Origin: an uncultured Bacteroidales bacterium | GTDB taxonomy: Bacteria; Bacteroidota; Bacteroidia; Bacteroidales; Paludibacteraceae | Reading direction: 5' to 3' | NCBI GenBank assembly: GCA_937911235.1 | Contig: CALDPN010000192.1 | Coordinates: 1 to 32,609, forward strand | DNA length: 32,609 bases | Shown here: in pieces, positions 8,558-13,614 of the stretch | Position numbering within the stretch: position 1 is the first letter of the stretch | How the letters are laid out: each line of letters begins with the position of its first letter | Notes under the pieces: generated by a model | Database searches by the model: none | What the model saw: only the letters and a program-made list of their open reading frames with translations | What the model was told of the DNA's origin: nothing | Program-made: the position numbers and the translations under genes

Positions 8558-9474
8558 TTCATTAGTTTTTTAAATTCCACTGGCATTGGAGCCTCAAATT
8601 GGTGATGTTTTTTGGTTACTGGGTGCACAAAGTGAAGCATACCTGCGTGCAAGCATACTCTACCAGCTGTTTTGTATGTGCTACCGTATTTTTTATCACC
8701 CACAATTGGGCAACCCACGCTCTTTAGTTGCACACGAATTTGGTTTTTACGACCTGTTTCTAGGCTTAGTTTTACCAAAGTATATGGATGTTTTTCTTGA
8801 ATAACTTCATATTCTAGCTCTGCGTAGTCGCCACCGTTGTCTTTTTCGCTTGCGTGCATAATAAGCGATTTATCTTCTGTAAGGTAAGATTTGATTACAC
8901 CTTTTTTGTCTGGCATTGTGCCTGTTACAATAGCAAGATAACTTCTCTCTGGCACCATTTTGGTCCAGTTTTTTTGTAGCGTTTCTTGCACCTCTTGGCT
9001 TTTTGCAAAAATAAGAAGACCAGATGTTTCTCTATCCAAACGGTGAACCACATAAATACGTTTGTCGCGTCCGTAAGACTTCATGTATTTATTTAGCACG
9101 TGATATACGGTGTTTATTTTGTCTTTTTCTGTGCCCACAGTAAGGAAACCTTCTTTTTTATACACCACCATCACATCGTCGTCTTCGTGCACCACATGCA
9201 TATGTGAGTGAATAAGTTTTTTCTTCTTAAGCATGGTTTTAGAAGAACGAATTTCTAATTTGTCACCCTTTTTAAGAGGAAATTCTCTGTCTGTAAGCAT
9301 TTTAGTGCCGTTTAGCCATATTTGACCGTGCACTATAAGCGAACGAAGCGATGTTCTGCTATGATCGCTAAGTTTTTTTGTAAGATACTCCATTAGCGGA
9401 GCATTCTCTGTCACCGAAATTGTATATTGTTTGTTTTGCATATTATTCTTTTGCATCTTCTTTTCTTTAAACAT
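8554..9474 (-). CDS. RluA-family 23S rRNA-type pseudouridine synthase
   Basis: About 306 residues. An S4-like RNA-binding domain (LIVHGQIWLNGTKMLTDREF) is followed by the RluA/RluC/RluD catalytic domain with the signature HRLDRETSGLLIFAKS, whose Asp is the catalytic nucleophile, and later VGCPIVGDKKYGS. The enzyme isomerises uridine to pseudouridine in rRNA; which site cannot be said. Start choice: an in-frame TTG at 9489 overlaps a TATCTTTG promoter box (9494-9487), so it cannot be in the transcript. The first ATG downstream is at 9474; ATGs at 9456 and 9441 are also possible since the first residues are not conserved-looking. Its stop overlaps the next gene's ATG. Confidence 0.88.
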   Translation of the reverse strand: MFKEKKMQKNNMQNKQYTISVTENAPLMEYLTKKLSDHSRTSLRSLIVHGQIWLNGTKMLTDREFPLKKGDKLEIRSSKTMLKKKKLIHSHMHVVHEDDDVMVVYKKEGFLTVGTEKDKINTVYHVLNKYMKSYGRDKRIYVVHRLDRETSGLLIFAKSQEVQETLQKNWTKMVPERSYLAIVTGTMPDKKGVIKSYLTEDKSLIMHASEKDNGGDYAELEYEVIQEKHPYTLVKLSLETGRKNQIRVQLKSVGCPIVGDKKYGSTYKTAGRVCLHAGMLHFVHPVTKKHHQFEAPMPVEFKKLMK

Positions 9475-9486
9475 TATCTCAACTTG

Positions 9487-9494
9487 CAAAGATA
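9487..9494 (-). promoter_or_regulatory. Bacteroidota-type -7 box for the pseudouridine synthase operon
   Basis: TATCTTTG on the minus strand matches the TAnnTTTG consensus. The -33 region falls inside heptamer array 2. Transcription should begin near 9480, a few bases before the ATG at 9474. Confidence 0.65.
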
Positions 9495-9503
9495 GTAAAA
9501 AAA

Positions 9504-9534
9504 GTTAGGAGTTAGGAGTTAGGAGTTAGGAGTT
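9504..9534. repeat. Heptamer tandem repeat array 2 (four exact GTTAGGA units)
   Basis: Four perfect GTTAGGA copies plus GTT. It lies between two diverging promoter boxes, 9494-9487 on the minus strand and 9540-9547 on the plus strand, and occupies the -33 region of each. Confidence 0.9.
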
Positions 9535-9539
9535 TTTTG

Positions 9540-9547
9540 TAACTTTG
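9540..9547 (+). promoter_or_regulatory. -7 box in front of the 36-codon ORF
   Basis: TAACTTTG fits TAnnTTTG and stands 18 bases before the ATG at 9566. No clear TTTG -33 element is seen, as the heptamer repeats occupy that position. Confidence 0.5.
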
Positions 9548-9565
9548 TAAATAAGTTTATTATCT

Positions 9566-9676
9566 ATGGATTATTCTTCTTCATCGGGTTTTATGGAGCC
9601 AGGCACCCTACCCTCTATCCCTGCGGAAAAATCCATAGAACTTTTCCAAGAGTGGGCAGAGAATAAAGTTGAATAA
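9566..9676 (+). CDS. Small hypothetical protein, 36 residues
   Basis: ATG at 9566 to TAA at 9674-9676, too short for standard gene calls. The protein begins MDYSSSSGFMEPGTLPSIPA and ends with an amphipathic, acidic stretch (EKSIELFQEWAENKVE). It has its own -7 box 18 bases upstream and ends three bases before the hairpin at 9679, so a promoter-ORF-hairpin unit is complete. No signal peptide or membrane segment. I do not recognise a family. It may be a real small protein or the remnant of a longer gene; its codons look like those of its neighbours. Confidence 0.4.
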   Translation: MDYSSSSGFMEPGTLPSIPAEKSIELFQEWAENKVE

Positions 9677-9678
9677 AA

Positions 9679-9718
9679 AACATTCCTCGAGCCACATTGA
9701 AATGACTCGAGGAATGTT
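9679..9718 (-). terminator. Hairpin terminator A (twin of the one at 10746-10802)
   Basis: Perfect 13-bp stem, AACATTCCTCGAG (9679-9691) and CTCGAGGAATGTT (9706-9718), with a 14-base loop. On the minus strand the stem is followed by a run of T, so it terminates the DUF3990 module ending at 9741. It also lies at the end of the converging small plus-strand ORF. Core and loop (CTCGAGCCACATTG..AAATGACTCGAG) are shared with the second hairpin. Confidence 0.8.
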
Positions 9719-9740
9719 ATCTAAATCTATAATACTTATT

Positions 9741-9959
9741 CTACATTTCTTCTTGCAACTCCTGATACAGTGCCACAGGACCAAGATGCCACATTTTTGT
9801 TTTTTCTACTTTTAGTTTCTTGTAGAGATTTGATTTATATACCTTACTAATAGCCTCTGTTATTGTCATGCCATTGTGGTCTACCAGCATTCCTGCTAGC
9901 CAGCTTACCTTTGAAGGTATTATCAAATGCAAATTTTCTTGATTGATTTCACCTATCAT
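9741..9959 (-). CDS. DUF3791-like small protein, third gene of DUF3990 module
   Basis: 72 residues, mostly helical, no signal or membrane segment. The segment VSWLAGMLVDHNGMTITEAI followed by SKVYKSNLYKKLKVEKTKMW resembles the small helical proteins (DUF3791 and relatives) that are found next to DUF3990 genes: 'short helix, (M/I)T-x-x-E-A, Y-x-S-x-x-Y-x-x-L'. Its ATG overlaps the stop of the DUF3990 gene (ATGA), so it is co-translated with it. Known arrangement suggests that the small proteins act with the DUF3990 protein, perhaps as antitoxin or partner, but that is inference. Family assignment is moderate. Confidence 0.6.
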   Translation of the reverse strand: MIGEINQENLHLIIPSKVSWLAGMLVDHNGMTITEAISKVYKSNLYKKLKVEKTKMWHLGPVALYQELQEEM

Positions 9960-10438
9960 AATCTTACCTCCTTCGCTTCCAAAAATTTAATGGTTTTTAA
10001 AGACTCTGCAGTATGAAATAAATATTGATCTACCAATTTATATGTTTTAAGATCTTTTATTAGAGTTGTTTTATCAATAATACCAGCCTCATATAGAGCA
10101 AAAGAAGCATAAACCTTATCATTCGCAACAGGCCCATACACTATATCATATCCATGATCAAAGTCTATGTCTGTTCTATTTTTCATAACAAAATCAACCC
10201 ACTCCTCTGTTGGTTTATAAAACAACAATGAGTTCAACTTATTAAGATACGACTCATCAAACTCATATACATTTACAACTCCTACCTGTATTGCGTCAGA
10301 CAATTTTCTTTTTACCCAATCCTCTGCCTGCTTATATGAAGATGTTGTGTAAAAGCCAAAACCATAATCCAGTGTTCTATTTGAAATTCTAATTTCTGGA
10401 TTACTGACCAATTCTATACTACCATGATAAAGAAGCAT
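9956..10438 (-). CDS. DUF3990 protein (predicted ADP-ribosyltransferase-like fold)
   Basis: 160 residues, close to the usual DUF3990 length. It starts LLYHGSIELVSNPEIRISNR, then DYGFGFYTTSSYKQAEDWVK, and later DHGYDIVYGPVANDKVYASF. These match the DUF3990 pattern YHGS - DFGxGFYxT..xQAxxWA - DxVxGPVADD. The YHGS His and the GFY(T)T Tyr resemble the first two motifs of ADP-ribosyltransferase folds, so an NAD-using enzyme, possibly a toxin, has been suggested for such families; catalysis is not shown here. No secretion signal is present. It is the middle gene of three: spacing of 3 bases from the upstream DUF3791 gene and a 4-base overlap with the gene downstream. Confidence 0.75.
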   Translation of the reverse strand: MLLYHGSIELVSNPEIRISNRTLDYGFGFYTTSSYKQAEDWVKRKLSDAIQVGVVNVYEFDESYLNKLNSLLFYKPTEEWVDFVMKNRTDIDFDHGYDIVYGPVANDKVYASFALYEAGIIDKTTLIKDLKTYKLVDQYLFHTAESLKTIKFLEAKEVRL

Positions 10439-10441
10439 AAC

Positions 10442-10654
10442 TTATTTCCTTTTATTTATAAATTCATCAATTTCTGCAATCAGCCATTGGCGACTTTGGG
10501 TATGCAACACTTCGAAATGCTCGTTTAGATAATCTAAAACACCATATTGAGTAAAAGTATCAATAACTTCTACCTCATTCAAGCCTTTTGCATTCATATA
10601 TTGCTCTATGCAAAAAGATAGAAAATATGTAACATCTCTCAAATGTTTATCCAT
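10442..10654 (-). CDS. DUF3791 family small protein
   Basis: 70 residues: MDKHLRDVTYFLSFCIEQYM, then NEVEVIDTFTQYGVLDYLNE, and a C-terminal helix (WLIAEIDEFINKRK). This is the DUF3791 pattern (FCIExY....G..x.EV...F...GVLDYL...YxxLHTQ), which is often encoded beside DUF3990. It is the first gene of the module, with a TATCTTTG box 40 bases upstream. As an abundant first-gene small helical protein it is a reasonable candidate for an antitoxin or immunity partner, but only from gene order. Confidence 0.72.
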   Translation of the reverse strand: MDKHLRDVTYFLSFCIEQYMNAKGLNEVEVIDTFTQYGVLDYLNEHFEVLHTQSRQWLIAEIDEFINKRK

Positions 10655-10693
10655 TCTACATAAGTTTGCTTTATTCTCTCACTACTCAAGAGA

Positions 10694-10701
10694 CAAAGAT
10701 A
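10694..10701 (-). promoter_or_regulatory. -7 box of the DUF3990 module
   Basis: TATCTTTG on the minus strand, 40 bases before the ATG at 10654. Just upstream of the -33 zone there is an inverted repeat, ACTTGTTTGA (10724-10733) and TCAAACAGGT (10739-10748), 9 of 10 positions pairing, a candidate operator or hairpin. Confidence 0.6.
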
Positions 10702-10745
10702 CAAAAAACGAGCAAAAAAACAAACTTGTTTGATTTTTTCAAACA

Positions 10746-10802
10746 GGTGCAAACAAAAACCCTCGAGCCACATTGTGTAAATGACTCGAGGGATGTTGCA
10801 CC
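10746..10802 (-). terminator. Hairpin terminator B (twin of 9679-9718)
   Basis: Stem CCCTCGAG (10760-10767) with CTCGAGGG (10785-10792), plus an outer stem GGTGCAA (10746-10752) with TTGCACC (10796-10802). On the minus strand the inner stem is followed by TTTTTG, so it ends the GIY-YIG-like gene at 10831. Compared with hairpin A the outer stem pair changed from T-A to C-G (compensated), and the loop is nearly the same. Confidence 0.75.
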
Positions 10803-10830
10803 TTTACTGCCTATTATTGACACGAATTAT

Positions 10831-11364
10831 TTATACTTTTATATTTTTTCTTGCCTTCACAATACAATCTTGACAATATGGATTACCTTCTATATTTAGA
10901 GGGTATTTTCCAGATACTATACACATAGCTTCTAAACACTCTAGCAAGCTTTCATTATCCACCTCAACCCACTCAAAATAACAGTCATTTATCAGATTCT
11001 TAATATCTCTTCTTGTTAAATCTTTACAAATTGCATCTAGAGTACGTCTTAAAGTTGAATTACCTGAAGTATGTGCTTTAAAACGAGTAAGTCCATCTTT
11101 ACTCTTACCGAAATAGAGTGCGTAATAAAATTCACCAGGGGAAATTTCTTTAGGCTCTAAATCAGATATCTCTAAATTTTTAAGAGTTTCCACAAAATCT
11201 GCAGGAAACCACCATCTATATAATATAGGTTTTTCTCGAACACTTTTATCTGATTTTATAGTAGACACTTTTTCCCGATGCATCTTCGATAATATATCAG
11301 TCACTATTTTATTACAAACTGTTGTAATATCATTTACTTTTATGTCTACTTTATTTTCTGCCAT
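10831..11364 (-). CDS. GIY-YIG-like nuclease-domain protein
   Basis: 177 residues. A YRWWFP segment at 49-54 precedes the likely GIY-YIG core: FYYALYFGKSKDGLTRFKAH (79-98), where YYA and YFG stand for GIY and YIG, with R94 and H98 following as in the family. Then come STLRRTL (103-109), CYFEWVEVDNESLLECLEAM with E142/E145 as candidate metal ligand, and N161 in LNIEGN. A C164-x-x-C167 pair lies near the end. Stand-alone proteins of this type occur in mobile and accessory regions of Bacteroidota and Firmicutes; their role is not known. It begins 22 bases after the coiled-coil gene ends, probably one operon. Domain call is moderate because the motif is degenerate. Confidence 0.6.
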   Translation of the reverse strand: MAENKVDIKVNDITTVCNKIVTDILSKMHREKVSTIKSDKSVREKPILYRWWFPADFVETLKNLEISDLEPKEISPGEFYYALYFGKSKDGLTRFKAHTSGNSTLRRTLDAICKDLTRRDIKNLINDCYFEWVEVDNESLLECLEAMCIVSGKYPLNIEGNPYCQDCIVKARKNIKV

Positions 11365-11385
11365 ATACCAATAATAAATCTTACT

Positions 11386-11613
11386 TTAAGACAATGAATT
11401 AAACTCGCGGTCAATGCTCTTTTTCCACTCGTAATCGTCTTTTATTTCTTTAATCTTTTGAAGCACATCATTGTACTCCATTTGCAATTTGTGCACTTGA
11501 GACCTGGCTGACTCTATCTCTTCTGAGTCTGTAAGAGACACTCTACTCGCATTAAGATTTTTAAGTTCTCTTTTCAGTCTGCTCGCTTCTGCACGATATT
11601 GCTCTAGAATCAT
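11386..11613 (-). CDS. Small coiled-coil protein, hypothetical
   Basis: 75 residues, almost entirely heptad-like charged helix (RLKRELKNLNASR, SQVHKLQMEYNDVLQKIKEI), with a short break around SLTDSEEIES. No signal peptide or membrane segment. I do not recognise a family. It is directly upstream of the GIY-YIG-like gene and may be its partner, for example as an oligomerisation or inhibitor subunit, but only position supports that. Confidence 0.55.
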   Translation of the reverse strand: MILEQYRAEASRLKRELKNLNASRVSLTDSEEIESARSQVHKLQMEYNDVLQKIKEIKDDYEWKKSIDREFNSLS

Positions 11614-11683
11614 AGTATAATGTTGATTTCTAACAATGTAAATATACTAAATTTTCTCCAAAAATTAACTCTCTATAAATAAA

Positions 11684-11717
11684 GACCCCGAAAGTTTTTG
11701 TCTAACTTTTGGGGGTC
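11684..11717 (-). terminator. Rho-independent terminator after the HTH-like gene
   Basis: Stem GACCCC..AAAGTT with AACTTTTGGGGGTC, one bulge, followed on the minus strand by TTTATTTA. It lies 36 bases after the end of the gene at 11753 and separates it from the coiled-coil gene. Confidence 0.75.
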
Positions 11718-11752
11718 ACATCACTTTAAGCAACGAGTTTATGAATATTATG

Positions 11753-12328
11753 TTATCTTTCTTTAATTTTCACTGTAAGCAAGCCTCTTTTGGAGCCTGC
11801 CACGTAGGAAGTGGGATGACGCCCTTCTTGTAGTAGATTGTCTAGGTACATTGGATGACCTTCTAGGAAGCAGATGGCTTGGAAGGTATCGCCTACTTGT
11901 AGTTTGGCATTGGAATTTTCGGTTACCATATAGGTATTTTGACCAAGGTATTTAAACACGCAACGGCGGTTTGGAAGCCATGTTACTTCTACCTCTTTTC
12001 CTGGTTGAAGTTCTTCTGAACGCACACCTTTATCTTGAAATGTTTCACTCTCGTCGTCTTCACATTGTTTTAAATATTCCAAATATGATTCCCAGTCTTC
12101 GTATCCTAAAAACTTAGAAAGCAAACAAAGAGTAGAACGACGTGTGGTATCTGCACCTTCTATATAACCCCACAATCTTTTTAGAGTGGTAGGTGAGATA
12201 TACTCGTGCAGACGCTCCCAAATAACGCCAGCCAAGAATTCAAAGTCGTAAGGTGTTTTAATCAAACGCTTTACTTCACTTTCTATATCCTGACGCAGTG
12301 AGACTATTTCTGGTGATTTTTTATTCAT
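11753..12328 (-). CDS. Conserved Bacteroidales protein with HTH-like N-terminus
   Basis: 191 residues. The N-terminal half carries a pattern seen in many Bacteroidales proteins: SLRQDIESEVKRLIKTPYDF, a FLAxxIWxRL helix, then SPTTLKRLWGYIEGADTTRR and STLCLLSKFLGYEDWESYL, which reads like a lambda-repressor-type helix-turn-helix region (about residues 30-85). An acidic linker is followed by a beta-rich C-terminal domain (about 105-190: VEVTWLPNRRCVFKYLGQNT, LQVGDTFQAICFLEGHPMYL). A regulatory DNA-binding role is a reasonable guess and no more. It has its own promoter box that touches the start codon (see 12333-12340) and its own terminator. Confidence 0.65.
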   Translation of the reverse strand: MNKKSPEIVSLRQDIESEVKRLIKTPYDFEFLAGVIWERLHEYISPTTLKRLWGYIEGADTTRRSTLCLLSKFLGYEDWESYLEYLKQCEDDESETFQDKGVRSEELQPGKEVEVTWLPNRRCVFKYLGQNTYMVTENSNAKLQVGDTFQAICFLEGHPMYLDNLLQEGRHPTSYVAGSKRGLLTVKIKER

Positions 12329-12332
12329 ATCA

Positions 12333-12340
12333 CAAAGATA
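12333..12340 (-). promoter_or_regulatory. -7 box abutting the start codon (possible leaderless mRNA)
   Basis: TATCTTTG on the minus strand ends only four bases before the ATG at 12328. With the usual 4-7 bases from box to start of transcription, the mRNA would begin at or next to the ATG. Confidence 0.55.
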
Positions 12341-12495
12341 ATATTTATTATGTTAGGCGTTATAGTCCTTGTTAGTCCTTATTTTTTTACTCATTTAGTT
12401 CATTTTATATTTTAAGTCCACCTATCTTTCTTTTAAACACAATAATAATAGACAAATCATTAAAAAACTATAAAATCTCAATTTATTACAAAAAT

Positions 12496-12526
12496 AACTC
12501 CTAACTACTAACTCCTAACTCCTAAC
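12496..12526. repeat. Heptamer tandem repeat array 3 (reverse orientation)
   Basis: Units of TCCTAAC, the reverse complement of GTTAGGA, with one unit lacking two bases (AACTACTAAC). It lies 7 bases before the -7 box of the YtxH operon, so it fills the -33 region. Confidence 0.85.
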
Positions 12527-12533
12527 TATTTAC

Positions 12534-12541
12534 TATATTTG
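12534..12541 (+). promoter_or_regulatory. -7 box and structured leader of the YtxH operon
   Basis: TATATTTG fits TAnnTTTG. The leader of about 65 bases (12545-12610) has a stem GCACTT (12547-12552) with AAGTGC (12570-12575) and an inner CCC/GGG pairing, and then a strong Shine-Dalgarno GGAGG at 12601-12605, five bases before the ATG. Such a clear Shine-Dalgarno is unusual in this window. Confidence 0.55.
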
Positions 12542-12610
12542 CACTAAGCACTTGCCCTAACGGGGAGCAGAAGTGCAGTATTTATTAATCCTTTAAAAGC
12601 GGAGGTTATT

Positions 12611-12883
12611 ATGAGCTTAAAAAAATTATTGATATTTGCAGGTGGTATTGCAGTGGGTGCTGCAGCAGCACTTTTACTTGCGCCAACATCTGGAGCAGAG
12701 CTTCGTGGCAAAATTATAGAACTACTTAAAGCCAAAGGTTTTAGCAAAGAAAAAATAGACGAACTTCTTGCAAAAATCACAGAAAAAGTAAAATCTGTAA
12801 CCAACCTAGAAGACCTAGAAATTATTGTTGACGAGGTAATTGCACAAGATGCTGCAGATGAAGCAGTGACAGAAAAGAAATAA
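12611..12883 (+). CDS. YtxH-like membrane-anchored small protein
   Basis: 90 residues. The N-terminal membrane helix (LLIFAGGIAVGAAAALLLAP) followed by TSGAELRGKI is the YtxH signature (G-x-x-x-G-x-x-x-A-L-L-x-A-P-x-S-G-x-E-L-R). The remainder is a helical, charged tail with KEKIDELLAKITEKVKSV. YtxH proteins are general-stress or envelope-associated proteins with no known activity. First gene of a three-gene operon: the next ATG is three bases after its stop. Confidence 0.85.
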   Translation: MSLKKLLIFAGGIAVGAAAALLLAPTSGAELRGKIIELLKAKGFSKEKIDELLAKITEKVKSVTNLEDLEIIVDEVIAQDAADEAVTEKK

Positions 12884-12886
12884 GCT

Positions 12887-13264
12887 ATGACAACAGATTA
12901 CAAACAAGTTTTAAATGAGATGAAGAGTTACGCAAACATGCGTTTCGACCTCATCAGATTGGAACTCCTAGAGAAACTATCAAAAATAATTTCTCTTATC
13001 CTACTTGTAGTAGTTTGCATACTCATTTCTGTTATTATTTTTACATACCTTTCTGTGTTGCTTTTGCTATGGCTCAACGAGGTGTTTTCTAGTATGATAC
13101 CAGGAGTTTGCATCGTTGCAGGTATTTATGCCATAGCCTTAACTATTATGATACTTTTCAAGGAAAAAATATTCTTGAATCCTATCATTGGCGCACTGAG
13201 CAAAATTATTTTCTCAGACAAAGAATCTAACAAACAATCTGAACAACAAAACATACAGCCATGA
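12887..13264 (+). CDS. Holin-X-like (phage holin superfamily III) membrane protein
   Basis: 125 residues with an N-terminal amphipathic region (YKQVLNEMKSYANMRFDLIR), two strong membrane segments (IISLILLVVVCILISVIIFT and SMIPGVCIVAGIYAIALTIM) and a hydrophilic Lys/Gln-rich tail. This matches the 'putative actinobacterial holin-X' (PF07332-type) proteins that are common as housekeeping genes next to YtxH genes in Bacteroidota. Despite the name, no lysin or phage gene is near, so a lysis role is unlikely. Its stop overlaps the next ATG (ATGA). Confidence 0.78.
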   Translation: MTTDYKQVLNEMKSYANMRFDLIRLELLEKLSKIISLILLVVVCILISVIIFTYLSVLLLLWLNEVFSSMIPGVCIVAGIYAIALTIMILFKEKIFLNPIIGALSKIIFSDKESNKQSEQQNIQP

Positions 13265-13515
13265 GATACTCAGAACTTAAAAACATAGATGCAGTCATGG
13301 CCGAAAAGGAACTTTTAAGGTTGCAGATTGCAAGAAAAGAAGAAAATATTGCTAATCAATACGCAAAGGCTAAAGCATATTACACCGATAGCAGCAATTG
13401 GTTTAGTATTATTAAAACATTTATTTTTGGAAAAAGTTTATTGAGCAATCCTATAAGTAAACTCTCAATAGGATATAGCATTATTAAATACCTTATCAAA
13501 AGGTTTAAACGTTAA
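13261..13515 (+). CDS. Small basic protein of the YtxH-holin operon
   Basis: 84 residues, starting MRYSELKNIDAVMAEKELLR with a long N-terminal helix and ending with a hydrophobic then basic stretch (ISKLSIGYSIIKYLIKRFKR), likely membrane-associated at its C-terminus. I know the three-gene layout YtxH - holin-X - small basic protein from other Bacteroidota but no function. Translation is probably coupled to the holin-X gene by the 4-base overlap. The stop codon lies in a small hairpin AAACGTT-AATAA-AACGTTT (13507-13525). Confidence 0.7.
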   Translation: MRYSELKNIDAVMAEKELLRLQIARKEENIANQYAKAKAYYTDSSNWFSIIKTFIFGKSLLSNPISKLSIGYSIIKYLIKRFKR

Positions 13516-13544
13516 TAAAACGTTTGCAATTTTTAAGAAAATAG

Positions 13545-13577
13545 GCGATTTTTCACCCGAAAAGTCGCTTTTTTTTG
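13545..13577 (+). terminator. Terminator of the YtxH operon
   Basis: GCGATTTTT (13545-13553) pairs with AAAAGTCGC (13560-13568), one G-T pair, followed by a run of eight T and more T after a G. Confidence 0.85.
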
Positions 13578-13587
13578 TTTTTTTTTA

Positions 13588-13595
13588 TACCTTTG
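13588..13595 (+). promoter_or_regulatory. -7 box of the T9SS-linked operon
   Basis: TACCTTTG fits TAnnTTTG and stands 19 bases before the ATG at 13615. The region upstream is the T-run of the previous terminator. Confidence 0.6.
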
Positions 13596-13614
13596 TGAAA
13601 ACCTTAATAAATTT

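Noticed and set aside
9487..9489. TTG start for the pseudouridine synthase
   Set aside because: It lies within the TATCTTTG promoter box, so it would not be in the transcript.
12544..12804. 86-residue minus-strand ORF opposite the YtxH gene
   Set aside because: It is a shadow of the plus-strand gene, with low-complexity Ser/Ala-rich translation and no promoter or family match.
12887..13264. Prophage lysis gene (holin)
   Set aside because: No lysin, capsid or integrase genes lie near; the YtxH-holin-X-small protein trio is a common housekeeping layout.
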